A stretch of DNA of 64,000 nucleotides from Annulohypoxylon bovei var. microspora. Taxonomy: Eukaryota > Ascomycota > Sordariomycetes > Xylariales > Hypoxylaceae. Shown here piece after piece: positions 13,601 to 24,694 of the stretch. How positions within the stretch are numbered: position 1 is the stretch's first letter; the number at the start of each line of letters is the position of its first letter. Location: contig MU405305.1 in NCBI GenBank assembly GCA_022836615.1, forward strand, positions 88,596-152,595, given 5' to 3'. Under the pieces are notes generated by a model. It had not been told where the DNA came from and ran no database searches. It saw only the letters and a program-made list of their open reading frames with translations. The position numbers were made by a program, and so were the translations under genes.

Positions 13601-15391
13601 CATGCAGTCAAGTCACCTACATCAGCCCATGTCTACATATATGATGGATCGCGATACGGGTAGGAGTTCATGCGTGTGCTTCAATTCGTCGATATCGAAG
13701 TTTTGTCTCTCCTCTTTTTTCTTATTCCGCATGGTTGTATGGCAGCCAGTTCGTTTATCTGTATCAGTGAGCGTGTGTGTCCAACCATTTAGGTTTGAAG
13801 GACGGGAGTGATTGAAAAGGCGAGATGGGTTTTACAGTTGTCGCTTAGCCGATTGCTAGATTTGTTGTTTTTCAAGGTTAGCATTTAATAATTGATCCAT
13901 CTGAACATCAATTGAAGTACATATGTATCCACTATCGTGGGCTAAATACATTAGATGTTCATCCATCTGTGCCTCCTCCAGAACTTAGACTCACTACTTA
14001 TGTTAGAAGGGAAGCAGGTACTCACCTAGTCACTGTGGATCATCTCTTTCGTAGAAGCTACCTTCATCCGGCTAGCACCTGCAGAAACCAGACGGCTATT
14101 ACACGGGGTCTTACTTTGGCTATGTACTACTAGTAAGAGGTAGGTACATATGATCCACCTCCCAGTCCCTTCAAGCATGCACCTAGGTACTCTAGGTACT
14201 ACCCAGGATACAGCATGTACATCCCATACCGTTCCTGTAGAATTGGATACAACGCTACAACAACGCTACGATACGCGCTAATCTGCTGGGTAACTGGCAC
14301 TGCCTTGTCTGAAAGATTGGAATATGGAATTTCAAACCTCAACTTCCAAACTTCTTTCCTTTTCCATCCCAATGCACTTCTGAATAACATCAACCCTCTT
14401 TCCCCCCCTACACCTCTCTCCTTCTTCCTTACCCCCCTTAGTCATATTCCCTATTTACTTGACTACACAGTACATAGCGTTATTCAGAAATTGCACTCTG
14501 TTTTGTTGTTGTGATTATCTCGCGGTTTCCCCCCCTTTAGCCCAAAGTCCCTGAACGTTTTTTTTTTCTGTCATCCCTTTTCAAATCTCATCCAGTTCTT
14601 CTCCCATTTCGTCTCTTTCGAGTCATCAACCCTTTGATTTTTGTTTTAGGCTGTCCATTACCATCGGATTAAGTGGCCTTCGCATCTATTAAAAAACAAG
14701 AAACTTCACAAAAACAAGATTATCCTCTCTTCCTTTCTTGGCCGACAACAGTACGGACAGGGTCACTACGATAGCCTCTCCCATGTTCTCCCACTAGAGT
14801 TTCGTCTATTCTCCCTCCGTGTCAATCGTGGCACCGAAAACTCATCGAACCCGATCCGGCCGTTCTCCAAGACCAGCTGTCGTGAGATACTCGACACATT
14901 CAGGTCAACGTGGTTGTCTACGGTAATAGTAGACTTCCCTCTGGAGATCATCACTCGTTTTCTCCCTGGTCGCAGGCGCCCTTCTCACTTTCCACCAAAG
15001 TTACCATCTTTAATCTCCAATTCGGATCATCGTCATCACTTGACCGACATTCCTACCTCGTTGAGCGTACTAATTATTGGGTGTCAGTAATCTAAAGGTG
15101 TGCATTCTTTCCTGCTTTACATATGGTATCTAGGTATTTGGGTACGAACCTCAATTTTAGGTATCGTGGTTTCATACTGGATTAGCCGAACAATCATCAA
15201 TCATCGATCATCGATCATCTCTATACTCACTTGCTAACGACAACTGCTAAGGACATCCACCCTGCCCCGTTCGCGGAACCCCTCTTCTTTCGTTCAAAAC
15301 TTCTTCTATAGCCAATAGATTTAACAAGCGAATCGAATTCCTTCGTTCGTAAGCCCGCTCAGCCGACCATTCGGGCTCTAAATCTTTGAAT
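7628..15391. other. 7.8-kb gene-poor region ending in the BNI4 leader
   Basis: I see no supportable gene. Open frames here (for example 9163-9519 and 13575-13811) lack domain patterns or splice structure. The region carries many dispersed CTAGGTA/TACCTAG-type words, a (TAGG)6 microsatellite at 12547-12570 and a tRNA-like B-box near 9858-9870. From about 14340 to 14700 the plus strand becomes strongly pyrimidine-rich (runs such as CCCCCCCTT and TTTTTTTTT), as expected for a fungal promoter and long 5' leader. The 5' UTR of the gene starting at 15392 probably lies within 14600-15391 and may contain an intron. Confidence 0.6.
12547..12570. repeat. (TAGG)6 microsatellite
   Basis: Six uninterrupted TAGG units, the longest pure run of a word that recurs across the intergenic DNA of this window. 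Confidence 0.95.
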
Positions 15392-18151
15392 ATGGCTGCG
15401 CTGGTCCAAACATATCCTCAGCAAAGTGGAACAGTAACATTGCTTCAGACCAGACCCAGTTCAGCTTCCGGAAGGATGCCAGGACCATCAGGAACCCAGC
15501 CTAACCCGGCGTACATGGGTAATTCACAGAGGAACAATTATCATGGCCTATCTGGTAGTGTTGGAGGAGGACCGACTGTCTATCGTGGCAACACCTCCGC
15601 TCCGGTTCAACCATACGCCTTCACGGCTACGCCAAATCTAGCTAACGGCGGACAATGGCAACAGTACGGAGCCTACCGTTCGTCGACAAGTGTTCCGAAT
15701 ATGCAGATGGCGGATCCAAACGCTTCGGCGCGCTCCCGTCACCCTGTAAACCCCAACACACCGGGTAATAGCAATGGCCATCTCTCAATGCCCACCGGCA
15801 TGTCTCAAGATGATTCTCAGGCTGCTCCTACTTCTGGACCTCGGCCTCAGCTTGCACCTTTAAATATTTCATCTAGCCAACCAACATTTGCACAGGTTGC
15901 TGCTGCGAAGGCAACGCCGGAACGATATAGGCGACCATCTGCGAGGTTTACAGACTCGTCGCCTAGTGTCATGCAAACACAGCAGTCACAAGGTTCAGCA
16001 ATGCCATCAGGTTCCGGCATGGCCACCGTTGTCCATCTTTATAACCCTCGAGCTATGCCCGACCGGAAAGCAGGGATGCCCAGGAATTCCGTGGTCCCGG
16101 CAAGCAGGCCGCATAGTGCCTACGGGTCCATGGCAGGCGTGGCGGTGGATGACATGCAGCTATACCGGCATCCTACTGAGGAAGAAGCTAAAAGATTTCG
16201 ACGTCGTAGCATACACTCCATCAATTCTTCCGATTATCCCACCCCCCTGACCCCGCAAGAATTCAAACGAGCGGAAGAATCATTCCGCCAAGAAGCGTTA
16301 GCCGCGTCGAAGAAGCATGGTGGTTCCGATAAGGGCCAGAAAATTATTACTCGCCCTGGTCTTGGCCTCTCTACTAATGGACCAGTAGAAAAGAATACCA
16401 CGCATCGCGGTAATGGTAGTTCTGAGAGTCTAGTTTCGAGTGGGAGCAGTAATTCCAGACCATCTTCGGTATGTATTAACCCCTGGAAGAGTTTTGGAAA
16501 AGTCTCCGATGGATTGCCCAATCAGGTGACAGCGAGACAGTATTGCCTCACTAAGATGCTAACTGAGGGTGCTATCACAGTCTGCCAATCGAAACTCCAG
16601 TGCATCTCCCCCCACGACAAGCCCCGCCTCTACCTCCACCTCTGCAGACAAGAAGCCTGGTAACGATCAATCAAAGCAAGTGAATATACCACCTCGCGGC
16701 TCATCAACTGATGTCGGAAAACGAACTATTAATCCATCTCCCTTGTCGAAGCCGGTAACCATGGGTCCCGGATCTTCATCCGATGACTCGGGAACTCCCG
16801 CTAACGCATCGGAGCCGCTCCCTGTCAAGTCGTCGGCGCCAACTTCTAATTCGATGGCCGATAGTCCTGCAGCTAAGCAGCTCGCTGCAATTAATGAGAA
16901 AGGAGGCAAGTCAAAGAGCAAGACATCGCGGCTGCGGCGAGCTTTCTCCTTCGGGAGCGCCGCTGAACTTAGGAAGGCTGCCGGCCAAGATGTCGCCGCT
17001 CCTGATGCGGCTAAGACGTCGCAAAATGAGCCTTCGAGATTGCACAAGGAACCCAGACCTGAGGATCTCTACGAGGAGGAACAAGCACGGATTGCGCAGA
17101 AACAGGAAGAGAGCGGGATCGGAAGTAGTATTTATTCTGGCACTAAGTTATTCTCTGGATCGACTGATAACCTTTCGATTTCCTCGACGGCTTCTTCTGC
17201 ATCGATCATGCTCCGTAAGATGGGACGTGGGATGAAGAAAGGTGGTAGATCGTTAGTTGGCTTGTTCCGGCCTAAATCGATTATCGGGTCACCCACCGAC
17301 GATTTAAAACTACCCGATGTTTCCCAGGCCGAAGTGTCTATGGTCACAGTAGAGGCCGAGCGTGAAAGGGTCAACATCAACGTTGATCCCCACTCACAAC
17401 AAGCTGGTGGCACTGGCTTCCCTCATCTTGAGAACAATTCGGTGGATGCTACAGCAGATATGCTAGCATCCGACCGCCTTGGGAGTTCAGGCACAGACAA
17501 TTCTGGCGCGAGAAAGAGCATAGTTGGTGGTGAAAGGGAGAGGGCTGAAGTGCTGGCAACGATTCGGAAGGGTATTCTGAAAAGTAAGTCAAGTATCGAA
17601 ATTGGATTACTACTCATTTCTAACATCATCCTAGCTCGTAGCAACTCTCCGAGTCCAGTATCCCGAGGATCTGAGACTAAAGGTCCTACCTTTGATCTCC
17701 CAACAATCCCCAACGTTTCCAACTCTCCCAGTTCCAGCGCTCCTAGCACCCCGAATGAGGAAGTACAAGGTCATAGACGAAGCGGATCTGTTGCTATCGG
17801 CAGTGAAGACTATTTCGTGTCAGCGCTTCGCCTTCGCCAAGACACGAGGAGTGCGCCAACAACACCTCAGGGCTCTGGCGGCAAGCGCAATGCTACATTC
17901 AGCCCGCGGATCGTCTTCTACGACACATGGCCTCCTGGCGAGTATGACCGTCGTGGCGAGATCGCAACTTGCAATCGCCTAACGCCAATGCTCGCCCAGC
18001 AGATCAAGGAGGAATTGAACAGCTTCAAGATGGTAAGTGTAGACGGAAGAACGTCGTAATATTACCTTATTACCTAGCATGGCTTACTAATGTTGGATCA
18101 CAGGAAATGGAAGTCCACGAAACGTCCAAGATTTATACGCACTTTTTCTGA
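15392..18151 (+). CDS. BNI4: Bni4-like scaffold protein, 841 residues
   Basis: Exons 15392-16468, 16581-17583, 17635-18032 and 18104-18151; introns have GTATGT/GTAAGT donors and CTAAC or CTAAT branch sites. In yeast, Bni4 tethers the Glc7 phosphatase and chitin synthase machinery to septins at the bud neck; a related septum/cell-wall role is inferred here. Most of the protein is Ser/Pro/Asn-rich and disordered, with a basic patch MLRKMGRGMKKGGRSLVGLF in the middle. The last ~63 residues are the conserved signature: ATFSPRIVFYDTWPPGEYDR, then IATCNRLTPMLAQQIKEEL, ending MEVHETSKIYTHFF. The last 15 residues lie in their own tiny exon. ATG at 15392 is used; an in-frame TTG two codons upstream is not. 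The C-terminal block makes the family call secure; the N-terminal model is less certain. Confidence 0.85.
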
Positions 18152-19760
18152 TGATGACAAGCGCTACACCATGAAATACTAGCAAAAATGATTCCATTCT
18201 CGATTAAAGGCCTATAGGCCCGTAATCATGTATTTGACACTATTAGAGTCTACGGCGTTTGCACACGGTCAGCATAGTAAGGTGTCATGGCGTTTTCGAA
18301 TTTACATTATCTTGCTATTATCCGAGCACAAAAATCAACCTGTTGCTATAATATCGAATCGAACAGTACCAGTAACAGCGGGGACCCGATGACTATTAAG
18401 AATACCAAGCTTGTCGGAGCATCTTTGCGAGAGGCACCCTCCGTTTCTAACTCACTCTAGAACAAGTTATGCCCTACACCTGTCGAGTGTCACGTACTTG
18501 GTGTCATGTATGATAGCGCACAAATCGGCCTATCCTGGAGGGGGATTTAACTAGGTACAGGCGTATTGACCTAGTTAGAACCCGGTCCGTTTCTCGGAAT
18601 GGAGAGGAGTACATAGCCCTGAGGCTAGCACGTGGGGATTAAAAGACCGAATCGGCCGAGAGTGTGATTTCAATCCTGTTGGTGGAGTATCGAAAAATAA
18701 AACGGCACCTTCATCTCCCCCTTGCCTACTTACGTATCTATCACTATAAGTTCTACCTCGCCCTCGACGATGCAAACTGAGCAAGGCCAACATTTTGGAA
18801 CCAAGCATAGATGTATGTATCTACGGGGTGTTGCATCATCCTAATTTCTAGACAAGGGAAATGAAGGGAGTTAGCATTTGAAGTTCGAGCAAGAGAGGAA
18901 CAATACATTTTGTCTTATCGTTCACGACCTCGAGACCATGATGACGTTTGCTCCAGGGGATGGAAGTAATGTACTATTAGTGAAAGATTTGAGCACACTA
19001 CGTATTTCAGGCGGGATAAGAGCAAATATCAACATCAATTTCCAGACGTTGGTAACATGTGCTAACCTATATCCTATTTGCTATACGCCAATGACTTCCG
19101 TCGGTACGGGACGGATTGGTGAGGAGAGAAAAAAAAAAGGCCGAAAGAATTCACCCACGACCTTGTTTCTACGTGGTATCGTGACGCTTGTTCTTCTCCA
19201 GGGTCTCTTTTAGCGAGGGTCCAGTCTAACCGTGGGGGGTTAGACGGGTTTGCCAAGATGTCGCAACGGTTTTGCGCGATCTTTCATTTGTACATGTACT
19301 CGGTCGATTAATACGAGATGTTAGCCGCCTCATAGCGGATGTTGGTAAATAAAATGCTCGGATGCTTGCTTTAATACTAAATGAAAAGCTAGCCCCCTTA
19401 TTAATGCTATTGGCGGCTTAACCAACGCCCCTTTTAGATACCCGAGCCACCCGTCGTCGGTCATGTGATACCCCTTGGCCTCACCACTTCTACACAACCT
19501 ACATACATCATACTGGCATGAGTGTTGTACTAAATAAGGCAAGTACATATGTAGTGAGGCTAAAGGACTAGAGGGATATCGAAAAGGAGATCAAGGTACT
19601 GGCACTAGGTACCTAGGTACCTACCTAAAACAATATGTCCTTATCGATAAAATAAAGTCCCACCTAAGTTCTTTAGCTAAGTTAGATGCTGGGAACTTTT
19701 CTTTCCAACTTCAAATAATTTGTGGTTCACGACGATGCGAATTCATCATCACATTTCAAG
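18152..19760. other. Intergenic region between BNI4 and PUS1
   Basis: Contains the 3' flank of BNI4 and the promoter of PUS1. No gene is supported. A compound CTAGGTACCTAGGTACC element lies at 19605-19626. Confidence 0.6.
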
Positions 19761-21848
19761 ATGGTGGCCGAAGACAATATGCGCGATGCGCCAACAAGCA
19801 ATCCCAAGCCAAATTCCGTATCCAACGACAGCGCATCCAAACTTACGTCTGATCTACCCGCGAAGCCAGACCCGACGACAAATTCAGATGTTGCGGGGCC
19901 AAACCGTCGCAACGATCGAAACAAACGCGGGACCGGAAATTTCAACTCCAATGGTCGTCGAAGAGGTCAAGACCCCAAGCGTAAGGGTTCGGAGCGAGAT
20001 AGAGAAAAGTCAGTTCCAAGATCTGCCAATTGGCTCTAGGAACCTAAACCAGTACCTACTAACCAGCCAACAGCCGTGGTCCTATGAACAAGCGTGAGCG
20101 CAACGAGAAGGAATGGCAAGAACGAAAGCGCAGAAGACTCGACGAGAACGGAAATTCCGCGAAACCTAGCGAACCTAGTTACATGAGCATTCAGTTTCCC
20201 GAGGAAGAGATTGCTGCCGAAGAGCGCAAACCGAAGCGCAAGGTAGCTGTTATGATTGGGTATTCCGGTACGGGATATCATGGTTTACAGATCAACCATA
20301 AGGAAAAGACAATCGAGGGTGACATATTCGCTGCGTTCGTTGCTGCGAAGGCTATCTCGAAGGCCAATGCCGACGACCTGAGGAAGTCTAGCTTCGTACG
20401 ATGCGCAAGGACCGACAAGGGTGTCCATGCCGCAGGGAATATGATATCCCTGAAATTAATCATCCAAGACCCCGATATAGTGAAGAAGATCAACGAGAAT
20501 TTACCCTCCCAGATCCGAGTATGGGGTATACAACGGACAAACAACTCCTTTAGCTGCTACCAATCTTGCGACTCAAGATGGTACGAGTACTTGATGCCGA
20601 GTTATTGTTTGTTACCTCCCCACCCCGAAAGTTTCCTAGGGAAGAAGGTCCTAGAGTCTGTCAAGGAGCACGGTGTCGAGGAAGAATACGCAAAGCGACT
20701 AGGTGAAGTCAAAGACTATTGGGAGGAGGTGCACAAGAACGATATCCAACCTATCTTGGACAGCCTGGATCCCAAAGTCCGAGAGACCGTCATGCGGCGC
20801 ATGAACACAGTGGTCAACGAATCCGACGATGAAAATTCCGCAGAAGAGACAGCAGAATTCGAATCGTCAAATGAGAAGCCCAGTGTCTCAACCGAAATCA
20901 ACGAAGACACCTCTGAGAGCAAACTAGAAAGTGAGCCGACGAAGGCATCTGATTCAGTACAGCAAGACCCCGTGGAAGAATTGAGCGTCGCAGCAGACAC
21001 CACTACTTCTCAAACTGAAGGTACCGAGGAATCGGAGGTGAAGAAGCCGAAAGAGATGCACCCCGTAGATCGTGCGCTCAAGCAGCTCAAGGCCGCCTAT
21101 TTAGCTGCAAAGCGACGTTATCGAGCCGCCCCAGAGCGGATATCCCAACTTCAACAAGCGCTAGACCAATACAAAGGTACCAACAACTTTCACAACTACA
21201 CCATTCGGAAATCCCATTCGGACCCCTCGTCAAAGCGGACCATTCGATCCTTCATAGTAAATCCCGAACCAATTCAGATCAACGACACGCAGTGGCTGTC
21301 TCTCAAGGTTCATGGGCAGTCCTTTATGATGCACCAGATCCGCAAGATGGTCGGCATGGCAGTCCTCGTTACGCGATGCGCCACGCCCTTTTCTCGCATT
21401 AACGAGAGCTACGAATCTATCCAGATCAGCATTCCTAAGGCGCCGAGTCTTGGCCTGCTACTAGAGAGGCCCGTTTTCGAGACCTACAACAAGCGCGCCA
21501 GGGACCAGTTCAGCCTCCCGGAACTCGACTTCGGCAACTACGAGAAGGAGATTCAGGAATTTAAGGACTCGCAGATTTACCGCCACATCTTTGAGCTGGA
21601 GGAGAAGGAGAATTCGTAAGTTGCCCCGTGTAGATTTCTAGGGTGAGAATGCGAGTACGGGTTTATTAACATTTTATAGATTCCACACGTTCTTCCACCA
21701 GATCGATAACTACAAGCTAGGCTACTTCCTCTGGGTCACTGCCGGAGGCGTAGACGCAGCGGTGACGAGAATGGGAACCATACCTAAGGAACTAGAGGAT
21801 GAATCGGGAGACGACGGGGAGGAGAATCCGGAAGGAGGCGAGGGTTAG
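19761..21848 (+). CDS. PUS1: tRNA pseudouridine synthase Pus1-like (TruA family), 652 residues
   Basis: Converts uridine to pseudouridine in tRNAs (and other RNAs) in the nucleus. Exons 19761-20008, 20074-21615 and 21680-21848; the first donor is GTCAGT, with branch CTACTAAC before the acceptor at 20073. The catalytic motif ARTDKGVHAAGN places the essential Asp near residue 197. The C-terminal half shows SFMMHQIRKMVG and, in the last exon, FFHQIDNYKLGYFLW. The N-terminal ~110 residues are basic and disordered (KRERNEKEWQERKRRR), consistent with nuclear localisation. Between the halves of the fold is an acidic Glu/Ser insertion (about residues 325-420) of a kind common in fungal Pus1. ATG at 19761 is chosen; frame continuity through all three exons supports the model. 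Confidence 0.92.
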
Positions 21849-22194
21849 ATGTCCCAACTTCTCGCTCGGCTTCGCTCTATGTTCACTTAGATAGCTTAGA
21901 ATCGGCTCAAGGCCTTAGCATTTGCGTGTGTCACAGATACGTTCATAGCAGAAGCATGACTTCAATGAGAAGTTCGGTGATTTTATAAAACAAAACAGTC
22001 AATTAACTCATTGGCCTAGCAGCGTAGTAGGCATTAATTACTGGAGCGACAAGTCCCACTTAACAATCCGATAGCATCTCGCCTGTCGATGAGGTTTAGA
22101 GTTTGAATGATTGCAACATCGTAATCGCCTTGACAGTTTCACAGCAATCCGCCGACTCCAAGTACTCCACAAGGCGGACATCTCAAACACTAGC
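21849..22194. other. Convergent 3' flanks of PUS1 and MED22
   Basis: About 350 nt between tail-to-tail genes. No further gene is seen. Confidence 0.6.
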
Positions 22195-22734
22195 CTAGGC
22201 CTTCCCCTTTCCCTTTCCCTCGGGGGAAGCACCCTTAGCAATGGCAGAGTCCTCAGAACCAACAGATTCCGCGGCGGTGTCAGAGTCCTCGGCAGCACTA
22301 GAATCCTCAAGAATGGTATAGATCATAGTATATTCGTCAACAATGGTATGATCCATAGGAGCGGTAGAGTTCTCAGCAGTAGCATAATTCTCAACGAAGG
22401 CAGAATAATCGGCGGCAGCAGAAACCTGAACACTAGCAGATTCCTCAAGAGTGGCAGATGACTCGCTGGAGGCGTATTCATCGGCAGTGGTAGAACCCTC
22501 GGTATAATCCTCGGCAAAGGTATAACCTGTAGCGGAATACTCAATGGTGCTAGACTCACTAGCAGAGGTATTATAGCCCATGGCAGCGGTAGAATCACCA
22601 GAACTGGCAGTATCATCGGCAGTAGCAGAATCATCGGCGAAAGCTAAATTACCGTCACCAGCCTGCTCATATTCCTCGGCCACGTCGTCCTCGACCTGCT
22701 CCTGCGTCTCCTCCGCGCGCGCGGGCTGCTCGTG
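22195..22734 (-). other. In-frame 179-codon low-complexity extension downstream of the MED22 stop
   Basis: Directly after the MED22 TAG (22735-22737) the same frame stays open for 179 codons to a TAG at 22195-22197. It begins HEQPARAEETQEQVEDD, continues as a Ser/Thr/Ala/Glu-rich degenerate repeat (roughly 15-18-nt units built on TCCTCGGCAG-like words on the plus strand), and ends SPEGKGKGKA. It has no ATG near its start (the first possible initiator is a GTG), so it is unlikely to be an independent gene. It could be a former or alternative C-terminus of MED22 reached by readthrough or splicing, or untranslated repeat sequence. Confidence 0.5.
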
Positions 22735-23622
22735 CTAGGAGCTGCTGCTGCTGCTGGTAGCCAAGGAGCCGCCTGGGGCAAGGTTCTTATCGTGCAGGGA
22801 GAGCGCCGCATCGCGCATGGAGAGGACTTGGTCGTACAGGCGCGCGACGGACGCCGCCTGCCTGTCGATCTCGGCCTCGCGCTGGTTGTTCTCGCCGGGC
22901 GTGTGCAGGGGACCGCGCATCCAGAGAGCCTTGAGCTCGCGGTTGATGGCGAGGAGACCTTGGACTTCTGAGATCTAGAGGGGTAGTGTTAGTTATATGA
23001 ATAGATAAATAGGTAGGTAGATAGGTGAGTAGGTGGGGCTGAGCGGGTGGGTGGGGTGGGTAAGTAGATGTGGCTGGCTAGTTGGGTAAAGGATTGGTAA
23101 ATTTGAGGTAGAGGGAGGTGTGCGAAAAAAAAAAAAAAAAAAGGGAATGCTTACCAAGGCAGCGGTCTCGGTCTCCATGATCATGCGGTTGAGCGCGGCA
23201 TGCTCGATGGCATTGCTGTTCTCAGCGATGGGCGTAGTAGCGGCTGTAATGACGTTACGGAAGCGCGTCAAGATCTGCGCGATGGTGCGATTATGACGGT
23301 CTTGATTTAAACGATAGTTAGTCTCATACTTTCCCATAAAGAGGAGGGCCTGGCAATCCTGGTAGTCCAGTCCATGCTGGTATTTGCGATCGCCGGGGTC
23401 TTCAGATCCAGCTTCGTCGTCATCATAGTCGCCGTCACCGACGGTTTCCGGGTCGCGGACCGGCTCATTCTCCATGGCCTGAGAACTCGGCACCGTAGTC
23501 TCCGAGCTGGCCATCGTGATCTCCGAATTGGTGCCGTGCGGGGAATTGGTATCCTTAGCCGGAGAGAGGCTTGAGGGAGCGAGAACCTGAGCCAGGTCCT
23601 TGACGTCTTCTTGCGAAGCCAT
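22735..23622 (-). CDS. MED22: Mediator complex subunit 22 (Surf5-like), 235 residues
   Basis: Head-module subunit of the RNA polymerase II Mediator in the nucleus. Exons 23622-23155 and 22974-22735, separated by a 180-nt intron that contains an A18 tract on the plus strand. The helical core is recognisable: IAQILTRFRNVITAATTPI, then ETETAALISEVQGLLAINRE across the splice junction, then LKALWMRGPL. The last resembles the RELKxLWxxGPL signature of fungal Med22. An acidic N-terminal extension of ~95 residues precedes it. The annotated end follows a polyserine stretch encoded by (AGC)n and a TAG, after which the frame remains open. ATG at 23622 (MASQEDVKDL) is chosen because the frame upstream reads like promoter sequence. 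Family call is good; the C-terminus is uncertain. Confidence 0.78.
23125..23142. repeat. A18 homopolymer inside the MED22 intron
   Basis: Eighteen consecutive A on the plus strand (T18 on the sense strand), starting 12 nt inside the 5' splice site of the MED22 intron. Confidence 0.95.
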
Positions 23623-24694
23623 GATGATTGTTGATGTTGGGGTTCCGCGAATGTTGAAGTTTGATGGAGATAAAAGTAGGATGACCAGGAAGGAACATAA
23701 ACAAAAGGCCAGGTAGGTAGAGCTAATTGCTAGGTAGGTACCAACTGCTTTCCTCGAGAACAGCTGGAGAATTATCGAAGTCGACCACAGCCACCAAGGA
23801 TATGTTTCAGACGAGCACATGTGCTGAGAGAGGACTCGGGGCAATCGCAGTCCCATAGACGGTATTCAGATACGGCAATCCACAGGTACAATCGAACCCG
23901 ACCGAACTCGAGCCTGGTCTTTGATATAACCTCCCCCAGCTCTAGCTGTGCTATCCTATCCTGTAAGGCATGGATGGCCCTTCTCGTCCGACATATACCA
24001 CGTCCAAGGGGCGATTTGGTCATAACGGAGCATCCTATGGCGTCGAGGGGAAATGTACCAAGAGTATGTATACACAAAATAAAGAACACGAATTGACTTA
24101 CCGAGAAGATTTGAGGATTCCCTTCTATTCATTTTCGTCGATACCTCAATGAGGCTCTAGTACGAATCTGCTTTTTGGAAGTGAATGATTTGACGAAACT
24201 TGAATCAGCGCGGAGTTTTCGGCGTGAGCTGGTAGCTTTGAAATTGGTAAAAAGACATGTGGTTAGATGTTTCTATGTCGATGTTTGTTCATAGATGCGT
24301 CGATGTGTCGTCTTTTATTGTTCTGTCTTATGTGTGATGTGACTAAAGACGTAGGGTTAAATGGATTGTTTAGTAAGATGGATATTGACGGATAGTGAAT
24401 GGACCCCATAAATTATTGTTTTGCAGTCGGTCCTATCACGTGACCGTTCTCTAGCTGGTCTCCTAGTAGATCTTACATAATCTGTGGTACATTGGTGGCT
24501 TGGTGGTCCCCTAGAACCGACCCTTGTGAAACTATATCTCCACTATCTTAGGATGCTCTTCAGCTACTGTAGCTATCTCGTGGGAATAAAGACTTCCTAT
24601 TGGACAAGATTTCAAAGGGAACGACGGATAGGATATTTAAAATTTATGTTCTGCACCCCCAGGAAATATCTCAACCCTTATCATAACTATGATA
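23623..24694. other. Intergenic region upstream of MED22 and downstream of the metacaspase
   Basis: No gene supported. It includes the MED22 promoter and leader, and a TCACGTGACC motif near 24436. Confidence 0.55.

Noticed and set aside
22690..22800. An intron that would remove the MED22 TAG
   Set aside because: The available GT sites (GTCCTC, GTACGA) are weak and no branch site is seen, so an intron could not be supported.
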